A stretch of DNA of 64,000 bases, from assembly GCA_023055425.1 (NCBI GenBank), contig JALGPY010000007.1, forward strand, positions 21,090,001 to 21,154,000. The letters are read 5' to 3'. This document shows positions 54,955 to 64,000 of the stretch, piece by piece. The notes under the pieces were generated by a model. That model saw only the letters and a list, made by a program, of their open reading frames with translations, was not told the origin of the DNA and did not search any database. Made by a program: the position numbers and the translations under genes. Each line of letters starts with the position of its first letter. Within the stretch, counting starts at the first letter, position 1. Source of the stretch: Linanthus parryae (Eukaryota > Streptophyta > Magnoliopsida > Ericales > Polemoniaceae).

Positions 54955-55372
54955 GAAATGCAGCTATATTCAGCAAATGAGATATTAACCCAATCACGGC
55001 TAAAAACAAGACTCTAAACTCTAAGGGTTCGAGGAGCCAATTTAACCAGAATATCATAACGGCGAAGAATAATTTGGTTTCTCTGATAAGTGGTCTTCTT
55101 GGGGAGGTTGGCGATATCTAATGGGAATCACCTCATAGAGGGGAGGCTTAAATACAATTTGGTTTCTCTGGAGGGTGGTCTTGTTCGGGAGGTTGGCGAT
55201 ATCAAATGGGAATCACCTCGTAGAGGGAAAGCTTAAATACAATTTTGATGCTGGATGGTGCTTGAATTCTCACACAGCTTGGCTAGGATGGATTATTAGA
55301 GACTGGAAAGGAGATGTCATACACTCGGGTTGGCAGATCACCAAAGCCAATTCAGCTCTTATTTCATAATCT
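54955..55372 (+). pseudogene. RNase H-like remnant with an 85-bp tandem duplication
   Basis: 55175-55369 encodes GKLKYNFDAGWCLNSHTAWL, GWIIRDWKGDVIHSGWQ, matching the start of an RVT_3 RNase H domain (catalytic Asp in FDAG, RDWKG turn). It ends early. Just upstream an 85-bp unit is repeated (from 55071 and 55156). The paralog near H4 copy 1 is at 24630-24870, so this remnant predates the H4 duplication. Confidence 0.55.
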
Positions 55373-55455
55373 TTGACTTTGACATTAATAGTCGTGCGAA
55401 CTATTCCCTGCCACAATGGTTTCATATGTGTAGATGGTGATAACAAAGTGTTGAT

Positions 55456-57722
55456 GGAGCCGAATTCAAAGCTCTTAAACTGGACATCTCCAAAGCTTTT
55501 GATAGGGTAAGATGGGATTTCCTTGAGCAAGTGTTGTTTCAAATGCACTTCCCTTCTCATTTCTCTAGGCTTATTATGCAATGTGTCACTACTGTGTCAT
55601 ATTCACTAATTATCAATGGATCTCAATCCAACTCTTTCATTCCTCATAGGGGGTTAAGGCAAGGAGATCCCCTATCACCTTTTCTTTTTGCTCTTTGTGC
55701 TGAGGTTCTCTCTAGCTCCCTTCAAATAGCTGAATCCGACAACTTAATACAAGGAATTCCATATGCTAAGAGTAAAACTATTTCTCATCTTCAATTTGCA
55801 GACGATACTTTATTGTTTTTCAAGATCCAGCCCAACACTAGTGAAAATATTAAGAATCTCCTTGACACTTATGCTTCTGAATCAGGACTAGCTATAAACC
55901 TTGACAAGTCCTCCCTAGTCTTTAGTCCTAACTGTTATGAGTCTGACAAATTGCAGTTTTCTTCCAACTTAGGTTTAGCGCCCCAGGAATCTATAGGCAA
56001 ATATTTAGGTGTTCTTCTAGATAAACAAGGGTCCAACAAAGACTTGATCAAATCTACTGTCCACAAAATCAATGAGAAATGTGCTGGCTGGCAAAGCCTG
56101 CTCCTAAACCCCTTTGGAAGAGCCACTTTGATTAAATCTGTTCTCAATAGCTATCTAGTTTACCCCATGTCTGTTTGTATCTTCCCTAAGAAAGATTGTG
56201 ATAGCATCCAATCCATTCTTTCGAGATTCTTCTGGGCTGGCTCAGTCTACAAAAGATGCATCAATTGGCTCTCTTGGGATTTTCCGTGCAATAAAATTCA
56301 GAAGGGGGGTTGGGGTTTAAAAACTTACATTGTTTTAATAACGCTCTTATTGCCAAAAACTGTTGGAAAATAGTCAATGACTCTCATAGTTTCTTCAGCT
56401 CTTATTTTATTACTAAGTACTGTAGAAGACAAAATTTTCTTGCTATTAGAGCTACCTCCATAGCTTCCTGTGCTTGGAAAAACATCTGCAAGGGAAGAAA
56501 TACCCTATCCCTGGGTCTGCAGTGGAAAGTTGCCAAGGGACATTCTCTGATGGTAAGAAGTGATGGTTGGATCCCAGATGTTCCAAGAGCTTCTATAGAA
56601 GAGTGTTTAAGGCAAACTGACCCAAATAACATAATTAAGAAGGTGGATCAGTTACTCTCACAAAATAGCCAGGGCTGGAACAAGAACCTTTTGGAGAATC
56701 TTTTCCCACCCTGGCTTAGTGACAGAATACAGAGTATCCCACTGGGACTTAATGAAAATCAAGACACCCCTTATTGGAAGTCTATCTCCAATGGAGTCTA
56801 CTCTGTCAAAACAGCCTATCTGCTTCAAAACTTCAACAATTCCTCGCCTAATCTATCTGCCAATCGCATCCAATTCCGTTCCATTTCCTATGAATTTCAT
56901 TGGAAAAAGCTCTGGAAATCAGGCCTCCCTGCTAACCTAATCCATCTTCTTTGGCGTATTTGCTCTAACTCTTTACCTTGTTTAGATAATATCCACTATA
57001 GAATTCACTCTATTAATCCCTCCTGTCCTCGATGTAATAATCTTGCTGAAACCCCTCAACACATTTTCTTTCATTGTATTGTGGCTCAACAGCTTTGGGA
57101 GAGAGCTCCCATTTCTTCCACCTACAAACCTAATGCTAATACTGTTAATATTCAGCAGTGGATCCTATGTTGGTTAAGGAAAAAGAAAGCTCGTTGCTCC
57201 ATTCAAAACTTGCATTGGATCCCAGCAATTATTTGGATCCTTTGGATTACTAGAAATAAAATATTATTTGATCAACAAAACCCCTCTGCAGAACAAATGT
57301 ATTATCTAACTGAAGGTTTTGCTGCATTCCTTTCCATTTGCTAATTTCGTAGTTTATATTCAGTTGTTAATCAATGGGTGGAAGTTGAAGTTCAGAAAGG
57401 AAACTTCTCTTGGAAAGCTGGGCAAGTTCATATTGATCCACAGTTCACTCCCGTGGCGCCTCAAGCTTTAGTGGAAGTCTCTGATGCTTTTCCTCTTGCC
57501 GTGTTGCCTCCAGCAATTGTAGCCCATGCAAAAGCTCCTGCTTTCAAGGAGGAAAGCTCAGTTTTTGTTTCTTCCTCTGCTCATGACTCCTCTGGTGATC
57601 AGGGTGCTTCTGCTGGAGATGTTGCTGGTGCAAAAGTCTTTCAAGAAGCTGCTGGTGTTGATCTCCCCCCACTCCCAGATGATGAACTAATGTCAGCTGT
57701 GATTCCTTTTATTGATGCTTAG
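55456..57722 (+). pseudogene. LINE ORF2 remnant: reverse transcriptase and zf-RVT
   Basis: Open pieces 55531-56373, 56310-57344 and 57345-57722 in successive frames. Motifs: RGLRQGDPLSPFLFALCAEV, LQFADDTLLFFK (FADD catalytic), then zf-RVT (FHWKKLWKSGLPANLIHLLW, CPRCNNLAETPQHIFFHC). After a stop at 57342-57344 the C-terminus is alanine- and serine-rich and not RNase H. One frameshift near 56310-56373 and one stop; otherwise well preserved. Confidence 0.8.
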
Positions 57723-57906
57723 GAGGTTTTCTGGAGTTGTTTCTAGCTTGTTGGTGTCTTCTTTTGGTCTCTATTGTAATCTCTTTGAATGATGTTTTTG
57801 AACTATGTTTGATGTTTGCTTTTGGGGGTTTGGTCTCTTGTCTTTCCTCCCCTTTTTTTGGGTCTTTATGGTTCTAGTGTTAGTCTCGGGGTTATGTGGT
57901 TGTGAT

Positions 57907-58448
57907 TAGGACTGCAACTCGGGCGGGCTGGACGGGTTAGCACCCATGTCCAAGCCCGAGCCCGAGTTCTGTCGTGGCTGCCCAAGCCCAGCCCGACCCG
58001 AGTTGAGAGCATTGTCAACCCGTCCGAACCCAAATTCGTATAAATCAATTCGGGTTCGGGTTGAATTCGGGCTAGTACATTAAACTTAAAATCTTCTTAA
58101 AACACAAGAGAATAATAAATTGTTGGCAAAAAATTAAATCAACTAGTTCAAGAACAAAACAATAAATAAAAATATCGCTAATAATTAAAAGCAAAGTAGC
58201 TTATTCATGTTAGATATTCTACAAAATTCTTTCAAACTATAATATTTATACGCAGTGGTCATGCAAATCGGGCAATTCGGGTTAGCCCGTCGTTTGATAT
58301 CCATGCCCAAGCCCGACCCTAATTGTAATTCGGGCTGAGAATTTCTGTCCACGCCCGTCCAAATTACCAAAACTATGTGTCCGAACCCTATTTAAGTTCG
58401 GGCTGGGCTCGGGTTGGTCGGGTTCAACCCGCCCAAGTTGCATCCCTA
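57907..58448. mobile_element. hAT-type MITE with perfect 8-bp target duplication
   Basis: 542 bp; ends TAGGACTGCAACTCGGGCGG and (reverse complement of the right end) TAGGGATGCAACTTGGGCGG. The 8-bp duplication GTTGTGAT is at 57899-57906 and 58449-58456. Rich in CCCGA/TCGGG phrases. No coding capacity. Inserted in the LINE 3' UTR. Confidence 0.85.
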
Positions 58449-58543
58449 GTTGTGATGTTTGATCAAGCTTTCTATTTAGCGTACTTCTGCTATGTATTCT
58501 CGTTTTATATTAATGAAGTTCTTCTAGTTCCGCAAAAAAAAAA

Positions 58544-58906
58544 CCAGGAATGCCAATGGGCCATTCAGGTAATTGTTACGGATATCAAGAATTTTATCTG
58601 TAATTGGAAATTGGTGTTGAAAACCCAAATTAGCAAATATAGCTGCATATTAGTTAGAAGTTGTACCGAAAGTTTGTTAGAAGAGTAAAGAGTATTTGGA
58701 CAAAGATAATCTTCACATTAACATAATGGTAGTTAAAGGTGATGTTTATACCACTACGTTATGTATATTACATTCTAACCCTCTAAGTAATACTATTATG
58801 CTACTTTAGTCCTTAACAATGCCTCTCAATTCAACTTCCTTTTGCAACACAAACTTCTACCTCTTTTGAAGAGAGAGTTGAATAATCAAGAGAACTCACG
58901 TGCAGC
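58544..58906. other. No gene seen
   Basis: AT-rich; possibly 3' region of the copia element next to it. No LTR end identified. Confidence 0.3.
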
Positions 58907-60530
58907 TTATTCTTCAAATAGTGAAACTGATTGACTGACAAAAGGTTTAGTGAAGATATCAGTTGGCTCCTCCTTAGTTGGAATGTACTTGACTTCAGCA
59001 GCTTTGGCTAACACATGTTCTCTAACAAAATGATAGTCCAATTCAATGTGTTTAACTCTGCCATGAAACACAGGATTGGAAGTCGTTGCAAGAGCTGATT
59101 GATTGTCACACCAAACTTTAGGTGTTCTGGTAACAGGGACATGTAACTCTCCAAGAAGATAGCTCAACCAGTTGATCTCTGTAGTGGCTGAAGCAAGAGC
59201 CTTGTACTATGCTTTTGTAGAGTTCTTAGGAACAATCACTTCTTTCTTGTATGACCAGAAAATCAAATTATTACCCAGAAAAGCCTAGACCTTCTAGTAA
59301 GTAGCTCACTAGCTCATTCAACATGTGCAAAACTCTGCAGGGAAAATGAAGCAGTAGTGAAATGCAAACCTTGAACTGAGGTGCCTTTCATATATCTCAT
59401 GATCCTTTTAACTGCTTGATGATGAGACACAATGTGATTGTGTAAAAGTTGACAGACAATGTTAACTGCATGCTACAAATATGGCCTTGTCACAATTATA
59501 TACTCTATAAAGCCCCAACCAAACTTCTGTATAAAAATAGATCACCTATGTTGCACGGGTGCTTCTGATTGGTCGCGAACCCGCACTGGGTGCTTCTGGG
59601 TGCTTTGTGGGTGCTTGGGTGTTTCGTGGGTGCTTTGTGGGTGCTTTGTGGATAAGGCAGGGTCATTTTTAATAGTTTAGTTGAGATGTCTTCCTGATAC
59701 AACTTGAGTTTAACAAAGAAACGCGCATCTATGTGAATATTTTTAACCCTTAGATTACTCATCTCTCCACAGCTAAGAACAACGACATGAAGAGATTATA
59801 CTATTGATATAGTAACTTTGTATCTTCGAATGTGTGTATGAATTTCTGTTCGATTATAATATGATTCCTATTATAGTCGTTATTATATTAGTATAATGGT
59901 TATCACTAATAATTTCAGATAATAATATAAATAATGTGGCCGCACCCCCGCCGCACCCGCACCCTTGGTTTTTGGGAATTTGCCGCACCCGCACCCAATT
60001 CCCGAACCAGTACCTGCACCGCACCCGCACTCGTGCTACATAGCAGATCACTGAAGGAGATGTATCATCTGGTTTCTTCTACTTTGGAGCTACTGGAGTA
60101 GGACGTGACTTACACTCTGACAACCCTGCCTCTTTTAACAGTTCTTGTGAATACTTCTGCTGATGCAACCAATAGCTTCCATCTGGTGACTAAGGTATTT
60201 TCATACCCAGAAAGTAATTCAAGCAGCCCAAATCCTTCACGATAAAAGTAGAACTGAGTACAGCAATGCATTGCTCAAGTAAGGTGGATGAACTACTTGT
60301 GACTAGTATGTCATCCACATAACTAAAACCACCAAAAGAGATGCTTCATCTTTCTTAACAAACTAAAAAGATTCAGCAATGCTGGATTTAAAACCTCGAC
60401 TTAACAGAAAAGATGCCAACAGTACTATGCAAGAAGGCAATATAAACATCAAGTTGCTTAATAGTCCAGTTGAAATGAAGTGTAAGAGAGAGCATCAACC
60501 TTGCATATGATCGTAAAGGAGCGTTTAATG
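58907..60530 (-). pseudogene. Ty1/copia pol remnant (reverse transcriptase and RNase H)
   Basis: On the minus strand: RSYARLMLSLTLHFNWTIKQ then LDVYIAFLHSTV (reverse transcriptase, 60520-60420), SYVDDILVTSSS (catalytic YVDD near 60310), DLGCLNYFLGMKI (60220), then after the MITE the RNase H piece WCDNQSALATTSNPVFHGRV, KHIELDYHFVREHVL (58907-59167). Several stops and shifts. LTRs were not recognised. Confidence 0.7.
59546..60043. mobile_element. hAT-like MITE inside the copia remnant
   Basis: 498 bp with ends CTATGTTGCACGGGTGC and (reverse complement) CTATGTAGCACGAGTGC. Flanking 8-mers TAGATCAC (59538-59545) and CAGATCAC (60044-60051) agree in 7 of 8 positions. It contains GGGTGCTT(T/C)GTGG repeats (59575-59650) and CCGCACCCGCACC repeats (59939-60030) near the two ends. 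Confidence 0.65.
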
Positions 60531-60640
60531 TGGTTTGTAATCTAATTAAACTCTTTTTGGAAAATAATGGTGGAGACTGGTAGGTCGAGGAGCCAAGAGG
60601 GGGCGTAGCGAGTAGCGGCATAGGGTTAGTTATTCAAAAG
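60510..60640 (-). mobile_element. Second copy of the SINE body, tRNA head missing
   Basis: Aligns with 44636-44745 (TTTAATGTGGTTTG, AATTAAACTCTTTT, GGCATAGGGTT). The homology ends near 60640, before the tRNA-like head, so it is 5'-truncated. Confidence 0.45.
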
Positions 60641-60661
60641 GAGTACTGCAATGCTGAGAAC

Positions 60662-63376
60662 TGTAGACACGCAAAATGTGCGGCGAAGGCATATAGTGCC
60701 ACTTGTCCATTATTGCATAAATGAGGGACGGGATCGAATAACACTCGTCGTCAAATTGCTGCCCCTAGACATTAACTTTTGGAGGACTAAATTGGAGATG
60801 AGACAAAACCTTATTTACAAGCAAGGACTAGTTATGGCGACGCCACGTCACTACATGATATCGCTACAAGTCAACAAGTAAGGCCATTCAAAGAGTGCCA
60901 CTTGTCAAAATGACGCAGCTATCAAGACTAGCAAGCTCGGCCAATAGTGTTGCGCCACTTGTCAAATTGATGCAGAAAAATAAATAAATAAATAAATAAT
61001 GGGTAAAAGACACTGACCACCCTGACTTTAGGGTTAAATACACCCTGGTAACCTGTGTTTTGGACAAAGACACTTTGCACCCATTAAACGGAATATTCTA
61101 TGGACACTTAGCACCCTTCTGTTATGTTCCGTTAGAAAAGTGATTACTGAATTTTTTCAGACCATATTGCCCCTGTATAATTTTTTGGACTTTTTACCCA
61201 TTTTATCATCAAAAACACCAAGAACACTAAGAACATACTTAAATCATAAACTTTACAATTTAATCACAAACCCTAAAATATGACATTTTCACCCAAAAGT
61301 TCAAAATCTTGATGACAAAAATTTGATACTTATTATTTTCAATACTTATTGGGTCACACCTATCAACTGCCAGTTCAATTAAATCCACAGATTCTAACAA
61401 CTTATTATGTAACTTTGACATTTATAACTAACAAATCCTGTTGAACAACTTACAGAAATCCAAGTTTTTCCCAATAGTGCAGATTTCCTATAAATCTAAA
61501 CTCATAACACCAAACAAACATCAAAGATATTGATCATGCCTATGAACTTCCACACTTAACAATTCGTTTCATTTAAAAAAAAATTGAAGTAGAGTTGGAC
61601 AACAAAAGCCAATAGACTTGAATAAATTGGAACTAACAAGCCAACGATGATGATGTAAGATCGATTCAATACCGTCTTCTGCATCTAACTGAGATCTGAT
61701 CCAAAACTTGATTGTAAACTTTTTCCGAGTTGGGATTCCTCCTTTAAGTGCAGCTGATGCAGACTTCACCAAGTTCGGATTTCTCATTTAGGTGGAGCGT
61801 TCACAGATCATATGACGTTCGAGGCTAAGTTCACTACGAATGTTCAATCTTAGATAGAAATACTTCAAAAACTATCATACACACTCCACATAACAACCTT
61901 ATTGAAGCAGGGAGAGATCTTACAACAAAATAAAAAACCTTAAGCTTGGTCAAGAGAAAAAAAAAGCACCAGCTGACCAAGATCTAGCAAGAGAGAAACC
62001 CTCTTTCATATATTCAAATCTGCAAATGTCAAGAACCCATTTGCAGAAGCTAATCTTCTTCTAGACCCAAAACTAAATGGAGGTGAAGGCTGAAGAGTCA
62101 AAGCCGTGATGCTGCGATATTGCTGGAAGCAAAGAGGAGAGAGGGAAAGTCGACCCACCTGCCTCTGTTTTGCCGAAGCCAAGACCACCGACGCCTTCCC
62201 GGATTCAAGTCCGTCGGTCGATTGTCCTCAGACGGCGGCAGTTCCACCACTGCAATAACCTTCGGAGCCACCATCGGCCACCCAACCGCTTTATCATCGT
62301 AAGATCCACATCCTCGATTCAAATCTAGATTACCCCCAAAACTCATTCGATCTATGTGTGTGGCTGCACTGGTGGTTGGGTGTTGAAGGAGGATGAGGAG
62401 AGGAGAGTAGGGGCGGTGTGGTGGTGCTCCGCTTCAATGGATTCAGATCGAGATCGAGACAGAGAGAGAGAGGGGAGAAAATGAGAGAAAAGAGAAGAGA
62501 GCGGTTGGTTTCACAGTAGGAGGGGGAGAGAGAGAAAGAGGGGAAGAGAGAGAGGATTAGGGTTAGAAATGAATGAGAGAGAGGCCGAGGTAATTTATAT
62601 GGGGTAATTTTATAACATTTCAGGGGTAAAGTGGTATTTTTCCTCTCGCTGTTAGTCAACCGTTAGTCTCCATCCAAAAAGGTGCAAAGTGTCTTTTTCC
62701 AAAACACAGGGTAGCGGGATGGATTTAACCCTAAACTCAGGGGTGGTCAATGTCTTTTACCCATAATTATATATATTTTCTACCTTGGACAACAAGTCGG
62801 CCCATGCCTATATAAAGGGGTCATCCCTAGGCATAAATCACACACAACTACATCTTGCAAGAAGGAGAGAGCTCTGAAGATCAAGCTATTGAAGCCCCGA
62901 CGAGTTCATCCATCATCAAGATCATCATCAAGCCCTTCGAAGTTCTTCATCAAGTTCTTCGAAGATCATCATCGAGTCCTTCAAGCCGTTGAAGATCTCC
63001 ATCCACGTTCTTCAAGAAACACGAAGATCTTCAAGCCGTTCTTCGTGTTTTTCAAGGCGTTCATCCGTTTTTCATCAACATCGAAGATATTCATCAGTCC
63101 GATCCGAGATCAAGCCTCTAAAGCCCTCGTTCGACGTTTGTGTTCTTCGAGACCTTCATCGCGTTCTTCGACAAAATCGAAGGCCACTCATCCGTTTGAT
63201 TCGAGATCAAGCTGCGAAGCCCTCGTTCGACGTTTCAGGAGAAGAATCAGGGGATTTAATTTATGTTTAGAAATTTTTTATCAGAGATTGTAATCCACTT
63301 CATCAAATCATCAATAAAATTTATTTGACACCGAATTTCTCGCTTTTGTTTTCATTAGCATAAATTTGTGTGTACA
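60662..63376 (+). mobile_element. Gypsy-like solo LTR interrupted by a MULE-like element
   Basis: Begins TGTAGACAC and ends GTGTGTACA. A TATA box (TATATAAA, 62819-62826) and AATAAA (63313-63318) give U3-R-U5 order on the plus strand. Own length about 950 bp. A 97-bp offset repeat in U5 (GAGATCAAGC...CCCTCGTTCGACGTTT at 63106 and 63203). No matching target duplication (AGAAC and CTAGG), so ends are tentative. Confidence 0.45.
60999..62764. mobile_element. MULE-like element with about 85-bp terminal inverted repeats
   Basis: ATGGGTAAAAGACACTGACC at the left and ATGGGTAAAAGACATTGACC at the right (reverse complement), similar over about 85 bp. 1.77 kb, no transposase. The interior includes a CT-rich leader and a minus-strand ORF of 82 codons (62346-62098, MSFGGNLDLNRGCGSYDDKA) that looks gene-like but is unrecognised. 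Flanks are A/T-only, so a 9-bp duplication cannot be judged. Confidence 0.5.
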
Positions 63377-63753
63377 CTAGGATTGGGTTGACAGTTGAGT
63401 AGGAGAAGGAAGATTGAAAGTGTTGTAATTTCAAATCCATTATTAGAGATATAATTGTCTTTACACAAATTCCATTAGCTAAAATGGAACAATGATTTGA
63501 TAAAAAAAAATAGAAAAGAAAGAGGGGGGATAATCCATCTTTAGCCAAAATACAGGAGGACAAAGTAACACTATCCCCAAAGACAGGGGTCAAAGTGTAA
63601 TCTTTCTTTGTAGTAGTAGAGTTCGTCTGCGAAAAATTTCAGATTGCCTTCAGTCCACCAGCCCTTAAAAGCACAATCCGAATTAGAATAATCACGATCT
63701 CTGCGCCGTTGATTAAATAACATCGACGACTTAGAGTCCACATCAACACTAGA
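63377..63753. other. Upstream flank of H4 copy 3
   Basis: Paralogous to 52945-53253. No gene. The homology starts within 12 bp of the LTR end. Confidence 0.55.
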
Positions 63754-63838
63754 CACGGATCGCCACTTCCGTCCGTCGATTCTTATTCCTATCCAACAGG
63801 CCGTATCCGTCCTCTCCAAACCATTCCGATCTATAAAA
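63754..63838 (+). promoter_or_regulatory. H4 copy 3 core promoter with altered motifs
   Basis: Octamer position reads CACGGATC (63754-63761) and nonamer position TATCCAACA (63790-63798), each one base off copies 1 and 2. TATAAAA at 63832-63838 is intact. Both changes are CG to CA. Confidence 0.75.
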
Positions 63839-63910
63839 ACCCATCTCCCAATTGGAAACACATCATCATCTCTCATTTTACCATCTTCTTCACCAATTTC
63901 AAAACCCTAG

Positions 63911-64000
<90 letters not shown>

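Larger units (their letters stand above)
55456..58543 (+). mobile_element. 5'-truncated L1-type LINE with nested MITE
   Basis: Begins inside reverse transcriptase (near EFKALKLDISKAFDRVRWDF) and ends in TTCTTCTAGTTCCGC plus an A10 tail (58534-58543). The 3' end resembles that of the minus-strand LINE at 25.3 kb, so they are one family. It holds a hAT MITE at 57907-58448. No LINE target duplication was found. Confidence 0.7.

Overview
The window is nuclear DNA of a flowering plant, most likely a eudicot. The grounds are three intronless histone H4 genes with plant-type octamer, nonamer and TATA promoter elements, a nuclear gene for the plant-specific 6 kDa subunit of mitochondrial ATP synthase, and a dense layer of plant retroelements (Tat, Tekay, SIRE-like and other copia, L1-type LINEs) plus hAT-like and MULE-like DNA elements. 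Only four host genes are well supported; nearly everything else is transposon in nested insertions.

Layout. 0.7-1.1 kb: two-exon ATP synthase 6 kDa subunit gene (minus) with site II promoter motifs. 1.6-2.0 kb: small inverted-repeat element carrying a 21-bp minisatellite. 2.6-8.2 kb: decayed LINE (plus) split by a Tekay-like LTR on the minus strand (4193-6715). 8.3-10.4 kb: two LTR-like segments head to head. 10.7-12.4 kb: 855-bp tandem duplication. 12.8-16.9 kb: LINE remnants, a SIRE-like copia LTR and a (TA)n(GA)n tract. 17.8 kb: H4 copy 1. 19.7-24.6 kb: LINE with a perfect 17-bp target duplication and a long intact ORF2, but lacking the start of its endonuclease. 25.3-44.3 kb: LINE on the minus strand, split by a 15.1-kb Tat-lineage Ty3/gypsy element (28675-43804, target duplication CCAAG). 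44.9-52.9 kb: hAT-like element split by a second Tat element in the opposite orientation (45027-51879, target duplication CCCGC). 53.4 kb: H4 copy 2. 55.4-58.5 kb: 5'-truncated LINE holding a hAT MITE. 58.9-60.5 kb: copia remnant holding another MITE. 60.7-63.4 kb: LTR interrupted by a MULE-like element. 63.9 kb: start of H4 copy 3, cut by the window edge.

The most striking object is the 15.1-kb Tat element. Besides gag-protease, reverse transcriptase, two RNase H domains and integrase, it carries on the opposite strand a gene of six inferred exons encoding a plant mobile domain protein with an acidic middle and a coiled-coil C-terminus. A 54-bp minisatellite lies between this gene and integrase. 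The second Tat copy lost integrase, minisatellite and the whole antisense coding region in one 8.3-kb deletion. Both copies have gag-protease and pol in the same frame, separated by a single UGA. Together the two copies form an inverted repeat with arms of about 5.5 kb and a spacer of 1.2 kb.

The three H4 loci come from segmental duplication. Copies 1 and 2 share 3' flanks and a downstream RNase H-like remnant, and copies 2 and 3 share more than 500 bp of 5' flank. Most of the retroelement load arrived after the duplication. All readings were done by eye; percentages and counts of differences are approximate.
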